Shown piece by piece: positions 18,243 through 26,507 of a stretch of 64,000 nucleotides of DNA. The DNA comes from Abyssogena phaseoliformis symbiont OG214. Its GTDB lineage: Bacteria; Pseudomonadota; Gammaproteobacteria; PS1; Pseudothioglobaceae. The position numbers and the translations under genes are program-made. The stretch lies in the NCBI RefSeq assembly GCF_016592595.1, contig NZ_AP012977.1:620001-684000 (forward strand), in the 5' to 3' direction. How positions within the stretch are numbered: the first letter of the stretch is position 1; every line of letters begins with the position of its first letter. The notes under the pieces are model-generated. The model had not been told where the DNA came from. It saw only the letters and a list, made by a program, of their open reading frames with translations, and did no database searches.

Positions 18243-18657
18243 TTAGAATTTTAAATATTTAGAAACAAACCCTTGTGCTTTTTTGGACTCAAATTCTGTT
18301 TCTATCTCCATAGACTTGTCTTAAGACAATAACCACCTTGGTATTAGCGGATTTTCACTGCTGCCGCAAACTTTGCCTAAATTGTTTGGGTGAAATATTT
18401 TGACAAAGTCAGGATTGTCTAAATCATTGATATAAACAATACCTTTCTTGGTGTTCGTTTTTGATGACTTTTTTAATGTCATTTAATGCGTCAATAAATT
18501 CACTGGCATGAGTAACTACTTATGGCGCGACTTTTAAGGTGTCGTATAGATACCAATCGTTTGGATTGCTATTAAGCTTGTCAAATAGTGCGTAGCAATC
18601 ATTCCCCCATTGCATGATGTCAATAAACCTGCCTTTAAGCCGCTCTATATAATCCAT
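18243..18657 (-). pseudogene. Broken gene of unknown function
   Basis: From ATG 18657 the frame reads MDYIERLKGRFIDIMQWG, NDWYLYDTLKVAP and meets TAA. The same frame continues (VVTHASEFIDALNDIKK), then a one-base shift near 18440 gives KGIVYINDLDNPDFVKIFH and, after another stop, ESKKAQGFVSKYLKF to TAA at 18243. The continuous, protein-like reading over three blocks argues for a former protein of about 138 residues, mostly alpha-helical with no export signal or membrane segment. I do not recognise the family. Confidence 0.6.
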
Positions 18658-18673
18658 GTTTGCTTATTTAGTG

Positions 18674-19756
18674 CTATTCAATGGTAATACTTGGGAAAGC
18701 ACTGGTTGCACGAGATTGTTGGGTTAGTTTGGCACTGACTTTTTTAGCAATTTCTTTATAAATCTCAGCTATTCTGCCTTCTGGATTTTTGGCAACGGTT
18801 GGCGTGCCTTCGTCACCGTCAGTTCGAATGTCCATTTCTAAAGGGAGTGCGCCTAAAAACTCAACACCTGTATCAGCAGCCATGGTTTCGCCACCACCTG
18901 TGCCAAAAATAGCCTCTTCGTGTCCACACTTAGAGCAAATATGTAACGACATATTTTCAACAATACCCAAAATAGGAATGTTAACTTTTTCAAACATTTT
19001 TAAGCCTTTTTTAGCATCAATTAGTGCAATGTCTTGTGGGGTTGTTACAATCACAGAACCACTGACTGGGATTTTTTGTGACAGTGTTAGTTGTGTATCG
19101 CCTGTGCCTGGTGGCAAGTCAATGATCATATAATCAATACCACGCCACAAGGTGTCTCTTAGCATTTGCTCTAAAGCTTGAGTTACCATAGGGCCACGCC
19201 AAATCATAGGATTGTCTTCATCCACCAAGTAGCCGATTGACATGCTTTGCATACCATGGCCTAAAATAGGTAATAATTTACCCTCAGCGGTGGATTCTGG
19301 CTTTGCTTTGCTAACGCCTAGCATTCTAGGTTGAGAAGGGCCATAAATATCAGCATCTAAAATAGCAACTTTAGCGCCTTCTGCTTGTAAAGCTAATGCT
19401 AAATTAACCGCAGTGGTTGATTTACCAACGCCACCTTTACCTGAGGCAATAGCAATGATATTTTTAACTTCTGGTAGGACATCAACGCCTTTTTGAGTGG
19501 TATACTTAACAATCTTGGTTTTAATATCAACGCTAACATTGTTAATATTGGCTTTTGCTAATGCATCAGTAATAGCACTAGATAAAGTAGCGTGATAACT
19601 ATTGGCAGGGTAATTAAATTCAATGTTAATTTGTACTTTGTCGCCATCAATGTTAATATCATTAATGATATTTGAAGAAACAATATCTTGTTTGGTATAA
19701 ATATCAACAACCTTGGATAAAATATCTGCAATTTGCTTGTTCGTTAAATCTATCAT
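18674..19756 (-). CDS. mrp: Mrp/ApbC Fe-S cluster carrier ATPase
   Basis: A 360-residue P-loop ATPase of the Mrp/NBP35 family, which carries Fe-S clusters to apo-proteins. The N-terminal DUF59/MIP18-like domain (about 1-90) precedes the deviant Walker A GKGGVGKST at residues 107-115. DADIYGPSQPRMLG lies downstream, and the cluster-binding CSKC is near residue 274 in HICSKCGHEE. Full length and intact. It is divergent from metG, a pairing common in Proteobacteria; an inverted repeat lies between them. Confidence 0.94.
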   Translation of the reverse strand: MIDLTNKQIADILSKVVDIYTKQDIVSSNIINDINIDGDKVQINIEFNYPANSYHATLSSAITDALAKANINNVSVDIKTKIVKYTTQKGVDVLPEVKNIIAIASGKGGVGKSTTAVNLALALQAEGAKVAILDADIYGPSQPRMLGVSKAKPESTAEGKLLPILGHGMQSMSIGYLVDEDNPMIWRGPMVTQALEQMLRDTLWRGIDYMIIDLPPGTGDTQLTLSQKIPVSGSVIVTTPQDIALIDAKKGLKMFEKVNIPILGIVENMSLHICSKCGHEEAIFGTGGGETMAADTGVEFLGALPLEMDIRTDGDEGTPTVAKNPEGRIAEIYKEIAKKVSAKLTQQSRATSAFPSITIE

Positions 19757-19793
19757 CTTTTGATGTACCCAATTAAGTAAAATAGCGATATTT

Positions 19794-19808
19794 TATCGTA
19801 TAACGATA
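19794..19808. repeat. Inverted repeat in the mrp-metG divergent region
   Basis: TATCGT and ACGATA flank ATA, a compact dyad midway between the mrp and metG starts. It could be an operator acting on both promoters. No known regulator can be assigned. Confidence 0.35.
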
Positions 19809-19838
19809 TAAGCCACCCTTAATATTAACAAGCCTATT

Positions 19839-21842
19839 ATGACATCACGAAAAATTCTCGTTACCTCAGCACTGCCTTATGCCAATGGTGAAATTCATCT
19901 GGGGCATTTATTAGAATACATTCAAACTGATATTTGGGTACGTTTTCAAAAAATGATGGGCAATGAGTGTCATTATGTTTGTGCAGATGATGCGCACGGT
20001 ACACCTATTATGCTTAAAGCTGATGAGCTTGGCATTACGCCTGAGGCGTTAATTAAAGGTGTGAGTAAGCGTCATCAGGCAGATTTTAAAGAATTCTCCA
20101 TTGGTTTTAGCCAATATCACTCAACCCATAGTCAGGAAAATAAAGATATTTCTACCAATATTTATCATAAGTTAAACGCTGCTGGTTTTATTAAAACACG
20201 TACCATCTCTCAGGCATTTGACCCTGAGAAGCAAATGTTTTTACCCGATCGTTTCATTAAAGGTGATTGCCCTAAGTGTGGTGCTAATGACCAATATGGT
20301 GATAATTGTGAAGTTTGTGGCGCAACCTATTCGCCAACAGAGCTGAAAAATGCCAAATCTGCCATTTCAGGCGCAACCCCAATCACTAAAGACTCAGAGC
20401 ACTATTTCTTTGACCTACCTCAATTTGAAGCGCAACTTAAAGCGTGGACCAAAGCAGGACATTTGCAAAATGAAGTGAGTAATAAATTATCTGAGTGGTT
20501 TGAGCAAGGTCTTCAACAATGGGATATTTCTCGTGATGCACCGTATTTTGGCTTCCAAATTCCTGGCGTAGAAGGTAAATACTTCTATGTTTGGCTAGAT
20601 GCACCGATTGGTTATATGGCGAGTTTTAAAAAGCTTTGCAACGAGCAAGGGTTGGATTTTGATGAGTACTTTAACAAAGACTCAAATACCGAACTTTATC
20701 ATTTTATCGGCAAAGACATTGTTTATTTTCATGCGCTTTTTTGGCCGGCTATGTTGATGGGTGCGAATTATCGCACACCAAGTGCGATTTTTGCGCATGG
20801 GTTTTTAACTGTGAACAGCCAAAAAATGAGTAAATCTCGCGGCACATTTATTCAGGCTAGAACTTATCTTAATCATCTTAATCCTGAATATTTGCGTTAT
20901 TATTATGCCTATAAACTGTCTGCTAAAATTGACGACATCGACCTTAATTTAACTGACTTTAAACAACGTGTAAATTCAGATTTGGTGGGAAAAGTGGTTA
21001 ATATTGCTTCACGTAGTGCAGGGTTTATTGTTAAGAAATTTAACAAAACTTTATCTGCCTACGCTATTGAACCTGAGCTTTATCAGGCGTTTGTTGTTTG
21101 TGGTGATGTCATTAAAAAACATTATGAGACACGTAATTATAATCAAGCCATGCGTGAGATTATGAAATTAGCTGATAAAGCCAATCAATATATCGATGGG
21201 CATAAGCCGTGGCAACTGGTAAAAGAAGATGCCAAGCAAGCACAAGTGCATGACGTGGCTTCACTTGCTATTAATTTATTTAGGGTACTGATGACCTACC
21301 TTAAACCAGTATTGCCCGTTATGGCAAAACAAACTGAGGTGTTTTTAAATATAGATACACTTAATTGGCAGGATTTAAAACACCCTTTAACCAAGCATCA
21401 AATTAATGCATTCAAGCCTCTGATGTCACGTATTGAAGATGAGAAAATTGAGCAAGTTATCGAAGCTTCAAAACAAAATATGCAAGTAACTATGCAGGAC
21501 AAACCTAAGGATGATAATATGATTCAGATTGATGATTTTACTAAAATTGATTTACGGGTTGCTAAAATTATCAAAGCCAAAAATGTAGAAGGTGCTGATA
21601 AATTATTACAATTAACACTAGACGTCGGCGAACAACAAACACGCAATATATTTGCAGGTATTAAAGCGCATTATACAAATGAGGAATTAGAAGGGCGGTT
21701 CACCATTATGGTTGCAAACCTAGCGCCTAGGAAAATGCGCTTTGGTATTTCACAAGGTATGGTGCTTGTAGCAGGAGATGGCGAGTCGTTGCATATTTTG
21801 TCAGTTGATTCTAATGCCAAGCCAGGTATGAAAATCAGCTAA
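19839..21842 (+). CDS. metG: Methionyl-tRNA synthetase
   Basis: Class I aminoacyl-tRNA synthetase of 667 residues that charges tRNA-Met. The HIGH-type motif is HLGH at 20-23. The zinc knuckle has two CxxC pairs (CPKCGAN and CEVCGAT, about 145-161), the KMSKS loop is at 329-333, and a C-terminal EMAP/Trbp111 tRNA-binding domain (about 565-667) aids dimerisation. All expected elements are present. The tRNA-Ser gene begins 42 bases after its stop. Confidence 0.97.
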   Translation: MTSRKILVTSALPYANGEIHLGHLLEYIQTDIWVRFQKMMGNECHYVCADDAHGTPIMLKADELGITPEALIKGVSKRHQADFKEFSIGFSQYHSTHSQENKDISTNIYHKLNAAGFIKTRTISQAFDPEKQMFLPDRFIKGDCPKCGANDQYGDNCEVCGATYSPTELKNAKSAISGATPITKDSEHYFFDLPQFEAQLKAWTKAGHLQNEVSNKLSEWFEQGLQQWDISRDAPYFGFQIPGVEGKYFYVWLDAPIGYMASFKKLCNEQGLDFDEYFNKDSNTELYHFIGKDIVYFHALFWPAMLMGANYRTPSAIFAHGFLTVNSQKMSKSRGTFIQARTYLNHLNPEYLRYYYAYKLSAKIDDIDLNLTDFKQRVNSDLVGKVVNIASRSAGFIVKKFNKTLSAYAIEPELYQAFVVCGDVIKKHYETRNYNQAMREIMKLADKANQYIDGHKPWQLVKEDAKQAQVHDVASLAINLFRVLMTYLKPVLPVMAKQTEVFLNIDTLNWQDLKHPLTKHQINAFKPLMSRIEDEKIEQVIEASKQNMQVTMQDKPKDDNMIQIDDFTKIDLRVAKIIKAKNVEGADKLLQLTLDVGEQQTRNIFAGIKAHYTNEELEGRFTIMVANLAPRKMRFGISQGMVLVAGDGESLHILSVDSNAKPGMKIS

Positions 21843-21883
21843 CCTTGAAATATTAGCCATTATTGATTAAAATAATTTTTTTC

Positions 21884-21971
21884 GGAAGGATGTCAGAGCG
21901 GCCGAATGAGTACACTTGGAAAGTGTGTGTACCTTTGGGTACCGTGGGTTCGAATCCCACTCCTTCCACCA
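21884..21971 (+). tRNA. tRNA-Ser (anticodon GGA)
   Basis: Cloverleaf of 88 bases including an encoded CCA. The acceptor stem GGAAGGA pairs with TCCTTCC, and the anticodon loop TTGGAAA has anticodon GGA at 34-36. A long class II variable arm (GTACC/GGGTAC type) and the T arm GTGGG-TTCGAAT-CCCAC are present. GGA reads UCC and UCU serine codons. The discriminator base is A rather than the G found in E. coli serine tRNAs. It lies between metG and prlC. Confidence 0.96.
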
Positions 21972-21983
21972 TATTAATACCTT

Positions 21984-23915
21984 ATGAAACCAAATTTTCA
22001 ACCTAAAAATATTGTTAAAACCATTGAAAAATTAACCCAAGATGGGCTTAAAGTAGTAGAACAGGCAAGTCTTGGCACTAGTTGGGATAGTGTGGTTGCA
22101 CCTATTGACCAAATGGAGTTTAAGCTGGGAAAGCATACCAGTGTTAATTCACATTTAAATGCAGTGATGTTTAGTGATGAATTTAATCAGCAATATGAAC
22201 AAACGCTGCCAATCATTACTAATTTTTATTCTGATGTATCTACCAATAAAGCCTTATATCAAGCTTATAAAACGCTTGAAAAAACCACTCTTAACAAACA
22301 ACAACAACACATCGTTAAAAATGCCATAGAAGGGTTTGAGCTTTCAGGTGTGGATTTGGAAGGCAAGACTGCAAATAGATTTAAAACCATTAAGGAAAAA
22401 CTCAGTTTACTGAGCAATGAGTTTTCTAAAAACGCTTTAAAGTCCGCCAATGAGTGGAAAAAAATTGTAGATAAAGATGAGTTAAAAGGCTATAGTGATA
22501 ATGAACTGGCAAAAATTAAAACTGATAAGGGTTATGAGTTAAGTTTGCAAATGCCTGTTTATATGGATGTTATGACTTATTTAGATAACCGAGATTTAAG
22601 AGAAGAGATGTATAAGGCTTATGTATCAAGAGCCTCAGAATTAGGCATCACTTCAACTAACTATAACAACAAGCCAATTATGGATGAGATTTTATCATTA
22701 CGTGCTGAGATGGCTAGTATCTTAGGTTTTGAGCATTATGCGCAGTTGTCTATTGCATCTAAAATGGTTAGTACAGTTGATGAAGTGCTTCAGTTTTTGT
22801 CTAATTTAGTGGCGCAGTCAAAGCTTCAGGCGCAATTAGAGCTAGAAGAATTAGAAAAATTTTCAGGTATTGATTTAAAACCGTGGGATTTAGGGTTTTA
22901 TAGTGAACAACTTAAAGAACAAAAATTTGGATTTAAAAAATCTGATTTAACCCCATACTTTCCAGTAGAGGGCGTGTTAAGTGGGTTGTTTTCAACCATT
23001 GAAAATTTATATCAGATTAAAATTGAGCAAGTACAGCAAGACAGCTATCACGTCGATGTTAAGGTTTTAAATGTTAGTGATAAAAATGGACTCATTGGTA
23101 GAATTTATCTTGATTTATATGTTAGGGAAAACAAGCGTTCTGGCGCATGGACGGCAGATTATCAGCCTTTAATTGAGCCTCATAAACCTGTTGCTTTTGT
23201 AGTTTGTAATCTTAATTCTCCCACTAAAGACAAACCAGCTTTATTTGAGTTTGACGAGATTGTTATTCTATTTCATGAATTTGGACATGCATTGCATCAC
23301 TTATTGACTAAGGTTAAATATCCTTGTGCTGCAGGCATATCTGGCGTGCCATGGGATGGTGTGGAACTACCTAGCCAATATATGGAATTTTATGCGTTTG
23401 AAAAACAAGTCATCGCCTTGATTTCAAAGCACTACAAAACTGGGCAATCTTTACCTGATGATTTGTTTGATAAGTTCATTGCTTCTAAAAATTTCCACTC
23501 AGCACTGGCCATGTTACGACAGTGCGAGTTTTCATTGTGGGATCTTAAAACACACATGTCAAATGCAGACACCTATGAAGTATTAACCCAAGTTCGATTA
23601 GAGACAGCACTGATGGACAACATTAACGAAAGTCGATTTTTAAACACCTTTGGGCATATTTTTTCAGGGGGTTACGCAGCAGGATATTTTAGTTATAAAT
23701 GGGCAGAAGTTTTAGCGGCTGATGCTTATTACTATGTGCAAGAGAAGGGCGGTATTGGCTCTGATGCCTCTCAAGATTTCTTGTATAATATTTTGCAAAT
23801 AGGTGGTAGTCTAGATTTTATGCAACAATATATAAAATTTAGAGGTGAAAAGCCCTCAATTAGTGCCTTATTAAAAGCAAACGGCATCATTCATTCAACT
23901 AAGGAAAAAACATGA
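21984..23915 (+). CDS. prlC: Oligopeptidase A (M3 family)
   Basis: Cytosolic thimet-type zinc endopeptidase of 643 residues that degrades short peptides, including signal-peptide fragments in E. coli. The zinc site HEFGH is at 431-435, with the downstream glutamate in YMEFYAFE (about 465-472). C-terminal substrate-site segments (FSGGYAAGYFSYKW) are complete. Length is slightly below the E. coli enzyme (about 680). It starts 12 bases after the tRNA and overlaps the next small gene by 4 bases. Confidence 0.94.
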   Translation: MKPNFQPKNIVKTIEKLTQDGLKVVEQASLGTSWDSVVAPIDQMEFKLGKHTSVNSHLNAVMFSDEFNQQYEQTLPIITNFYSDVSTNKALYQAYKTLEKTTLNKQQQHIVKNAIEGFELSGVDLEGKTANRFKTIKEKLSLLSNEFSKNALKSANEWKKIVDKDELKGYSDNELAKIKTDKGYELSLQMPVYMDVMTYLDNRDLREEMYKAYVSRASELGITSTNYNNKPIMDEILSLRAEMASILGFEHYAQLSIASKMVSTVDEVLQFLSNLVAQSKLQAQLELEELEKFSGIDLKPWDLGFYSEQLKEQKFGFKKSDLTPYFPVEGVLSGLFSTIENLYQIKIEQVQQDSYHVDVKVLNVSDKNGLIGRIYLDLYVRENKRSGAWTADYQPLIEPHKPVAFVVCNLNSPTKDKPALFEFDEIVILFHEFGHALHHLLTKVKYPCAAGISGVPWDGVELPSQYMEFYAFEKQVIALISKHYKTGQSLPDDLFDKFIASKNFHSALAMLRQCEFSLWDLKTHMSNADTYEVLTQVRLETALMDNINESRFLNTFGHIFSGGYAAGYFSYKWAEVLAADAYYYVQEKGGIGSDASQDFLYNILQIGGSLDFMQQYIKFRGEKPSISALLKANGIIHSTKEKT

Positions 23916-24127
23916 TTAAATTTATTCTCAGTATTATTATTATTTTGGCATTGATTGGCGGTGCTGTACAGTTTGTTGCAACTGACGAAAGCTGGTCTTT
24001 GGTTATGAATAAGGAAATTGCGTTTAGCAGTGTTAAAAATGGTGCAATTGCAATTTATGAGTTTATTGAGGCGTTAATTTCTGATGCTGATAAAATTAAA
24101 GGTGTTGATTTAACAACAACAAAATAG
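23912..24127 (+). CDS. Small membrane-anchored protein of unknown function
   Basis: A 71-residue protein with one hydrophobic N-terminal helix (about 3-25) and a soluble, mildly acidic tail. Its ATG overlaps the prlC stop (ATGA), so it is probably translated by coupling. I recognise no domain. The single helix and small size could mean an inner-membrane accessory peptide, but no function can be given. Confidence 0.6.
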   Translation: MIKFILSIIIILALIGGAVQFVATDESWSLVMNKEIAFSSVKNGAIAIYEFIEALISDADKIKGVDLTTTK

Positions 24128-24150
24128 CCGATATTCTAAGTTATTTTCAT

Positions 24151-24176
24151 GAGTAAGATTTTTTTAAATCTTACTC
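24151..24176. repeat. Perfect 11-bp stem-loop between convergent genes
   Basis: GAGTAAGATTT and AAATCTTACTC flank TTTT, overlapping the fabF stop codon. It lies between a plus-strand and a minus-strand gene end, where a bidirectional terminator is expected, but no U-run follows the stem on either strand; T/A runs are only inside it. Confidence 0.45.
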
Positions 24177-25402
24177 AATACAATTGAGCCATTAGTACCG
24201 CCAAACCCAAATGAGTTAGAAATGGCATGATTGATTGTCATTTCTCGTGCCTCGTTAGCGCAATAATCTAAATCACAATTTGGGTCTTGATTGATAATAT
24301 TAATGGTAGGTGGCGCTATTTGATTTTGAATGGCAAGTGCAGTAAAAATGGCTTCAATACCACCGGCAGCGCCCAATAAGTGCCCAGTCATAGATTTGGT
24401 TGAACTCATGACAATGTTATAAGCATGCTTACCAAGGGCTAATTTTGCAGCATCTGTTTCTGCTTGGTCGCCTGCTGGCGTAGAGGTACCATGGGCGTTA
24501 ATATAATCAATTTGATCAACGTTAATACCTGAGTTTCTCAGCGCATTTTGCATGCATCTGGCTGCCCCTTCCCCACCTTTTGAAGGTAGTGTCATGTGAT
24601 AAGCATCCCCACTCATGCCGTAGCCTGACACTTGTGCATAAATTTTTGCACCACGCGCTTTAGCGTGTTCAAACTCTTCTAATACCACAACACCTGCACC
24701 GTCGCCAAGTACAAAACCATCTCTGTCTTTATCCCAAGGGCGAGAAGCGCTTGTCGGGTCATCATTACGAGTGGATAATGCACGTGCTGCAGCAAAACCA
24801 CCTAGCCCACAATTAGTGGTTGACATTTCAGCGCCACCAGCAATCATCACATTAGCGTCGCCGTATTCAATCAAGCGAGAAGCATCACCAATGTTATGAG
24901 TACCTGTGGTGCAAGCAGTCACAATGGAAAAATTAGGACCTTTTAAGCCATATTTGATAGAAAGATTGCCTGAAATCATATTGATGATTGACGAAGGAAC
25001 GAAAAAAGGTGAAATACGTTTTGCGCCTTTTTCTCTGAATAGATCTGCAGTTTTTTCAATTGTGCCAAGACCGCCAATGCCAGCACCGATGGCAACACCG
25101 ATACGGTGAGCATTTTGCTCAGTAATCTCAATACCACTGTCTTCAATAGCTTGAATGCCAGCGGCCATGCCGTAATGGATAAAGGCATCCATTTTTTTGG
25201 CTTCTTTAGGTTTTAAGTAGTCAGTAATTTCAAAACCTTTAACTGAGCCACCAAACGTGACCGATTGACCTTTGGTATCAATATTGGTGAGTGAGGCAAT
25301 GCCAGAATGACCTTTAAGGATATTATTCCAAGATTCACCTACACTTAGACCCACTGGACAAACCATACCCATGCCTGTAATAACAACTATTCTTTTGCTC
25401 AT
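24164..25402 (-). CDS. fabF: 3-oxoacyl-ACP synthase II
   Basis: KAS II condenses malonyl-ACP with acyl-ACP, elongating fatty acids and, in the family, helping control the C16:1 to C18:1 step. The 412 residues contain the catalytic Cys164 in VTACTTGTHN and the two histidines in HGTSTPAGD and the GHLLGAAGG segment, the KAS Cys-His-His triad. It lies 79 bases downstream of acpP with an intrinsic terminator-like hairpin between them, which may lower its expression relative to acpP. Confidence 0.96.
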   Translation of the reverse strand: MSKRIVVITGMGMVCPVGLSVGESWNNILKGHSGIASLTNIDTKGQSVTFGGSVKGFEITDYLKPKEAKKMDAFIHYGMAAGIQAIEDSGIEITEQNAHRIGVAIGAGIGGLGTIEKTADLFREKGAKRISPFFVPSSIINMISGNLSIKYGLKGPNFSIVTACTTGTHNIGDASRLIEYGDANVMIAGGAEMSTTNCGLGGFAAARALSTRNDDPTSASRPWDKDRDGFVLGDGAGVVVLEEFEHAKARGAKIYAQVSGYGMSGDAYHMTLPSKGGEGAARCMQNALRNSGINVDQIDYINAHGTSTPAGDQAETDAAKLALGKHAYNIVMSSTKSMTGHLLGAAGGIEAIFTALAIQNQIAPPTINIINQDPNCDLDYCANEAREMTINHAISNSFGFGGTNGSIVLSKI

Positions 25403-25421
25403 AATGTTTTAAAATTTAATA

Positions 25422-25456
25422 TAAAAAGGCGCTTAATTCAAAGAAAGAAGCGCCTT
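25422..25456 (-). terminator. Intrinsic terminator/attenuator between acpP and fabF
   Basis: On the minus strand AAGGCGCTT and AAGCGCCTT form a 9-bp GC-rich stem with a 13-base loop, followed by TTTTTAT. It is a good Rho-independent terminator placed after acpP and before fabF. Partial read-through would give excess ACP over FabF. Confidence 0.75.
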
Positions 25457-25481
25457 ATTGCGTTAAGTTGATAAACGGAAA

Positions 25482-25709
25482 TTACAAATTATTGTTAACG
25501 TAGTCAATTGCTTGTTGAACTGTGGTAATATTTTCGGCTTGATCGTCAGGAATTTCGCAGCCAAACTCTTCTTCAAAAGACATGACCAATTCAACAGTAT
25601 CCAAAGAATCTGCACCTAAATCATCAATAAAAGAAGCGTTGTTATCAATATCACCGCTTACGTCTAATTGTTCAGCTACAACTTTTTTTACTCTTTGCTC
25701 AATACTCAT
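25482..25709 (-). CDS. acpP: Acyl carrier protein
   Basis: A 75-residue acidic ACP with the phosphopantetheine attachment serine at S35 in [11 protein letters not shown]. It carries growing acyl chains for fatty acids, lipid A and, in the lipoate route, octanoate for LipB. The four-helix pattern and length are standard. AAGGAAAT-like sequence precedes the ATG. The gene is followed by a terminator and fabF. fabD and fabG, often upstream, are not here; queC lies upstream instead. Confidence 0.97.
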   Translation of the reverse strand: MSIEQRVKKVVAEQLDVSGDIDNNASFIDDLGADSLDTVELVMSFEEEFGCEIPDDQAENITTVQQAIDYVNNNL

Positions 25710-25814
25710 TTGTCTATTTCCTTAACTATTTTAAAATCATTATTTTATCGTCAAAAAGAGGTTATACAAGACTAAATTTAAAATTTTTAATTAAAGTGTT
25801 TTATATAAATAATG

Positions 25815-26507
25815 CTAGATTTGATATCGGGTTGGGTCTATTACTTTCGCTTCTTTAAAGCCTAATTTCCTATATTCACATGCATCACAAATGCCACAAG
25901 CTTTTCCATTTTTATCTGCCTGATAGCACGTTATGGTTAGTGAATAGTCAATGCCAAGAGAAAGCCCTTTTTTGATAATTTGTGCTTTATTCAAATGAAT
26001 TAGTGGCGTGTGAATGGTTAGTTTTTTCCCTTCAATACCTTGTTTAGTGGCAAGATTAGCCATCACTTCAAATGCTTTGATATAAGACTCTCTACAATCA
26101 GGATAACCTGAATAGTCTAGTACATTAACGCCAATAAACACATGCTGGCAATCTAGCACCTCTGACCATGCTAGTGCATAGGATAAAAAAATGGTATTAC
26201 GAGCAGGTACGTAAGTAATCGGAATATCATCGTTTTGAGAAAATTTGGGTATGTCAATCTTATTATCTGTTAAGGCAGAACCGCCAATATCAGATAAGGA
26301 TATTTTCATAACTCTATGTTCAGTAGTGGCAAAAATTTTGGCAATACTTTCAGCAGATTTTAATTCTGACTTCTGTTTTTGTCCATAATCAAAACTCAGA
26401 CTATAACATTCAAAGTCTTTTGTTTTGGCAATAGCTAAAGTTGTCGTAGAATCTAGCCCACCAGATAAAAGAATAACAGCTTTGGTTTTATGTTTAGCAT
26501 CAGACAT
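25815..26507 (-). CDS. queC: 7-cyano-7-deazaguanine synthase
   Basis: QueC converts 7-carboxy-7-deazaguanine to preQ0 with ATP and ammonia, on the path to queuosine in tRNA. The 230-residue protein has the PP-loop SGGLDSTT at about 15-22 and a C-terminal four-cysteine zinc site (TCYQ, then ACGICDACEY). It overlaps the parE stop by 8 bases, so it is translated from the same mRNA. No other queuosine gene is in the window. Confidence 0.95.
   Translation of the reverse strand: MSDAKHKTKAVILLSGGLDSTTTLAIAKTKDFECYSLSFDYGQKQKSELKSAESIAKIFATTEHRVMKISLSDIGGSALTDNKIDIPKFSQNDDIPITYVPARNTIFLSYALAWSEVLDCQHVFIGVNVLDYSGYPDCRESYIKAFEVMANLATKQGIEGKKLTIHTPLIHLNKAQIIKKGLSLGIDYSLTITCYQADKNGKACGICDACEYRKLGFKEAKVIDPTRYQI

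Noticed and set aside
24151-24176. Intrinsic terminator for both fabF and the small membrane gene
   Set aside because: The stem is perfect but no U-tract follows on either strand, so I list it as an inverted repeat only.
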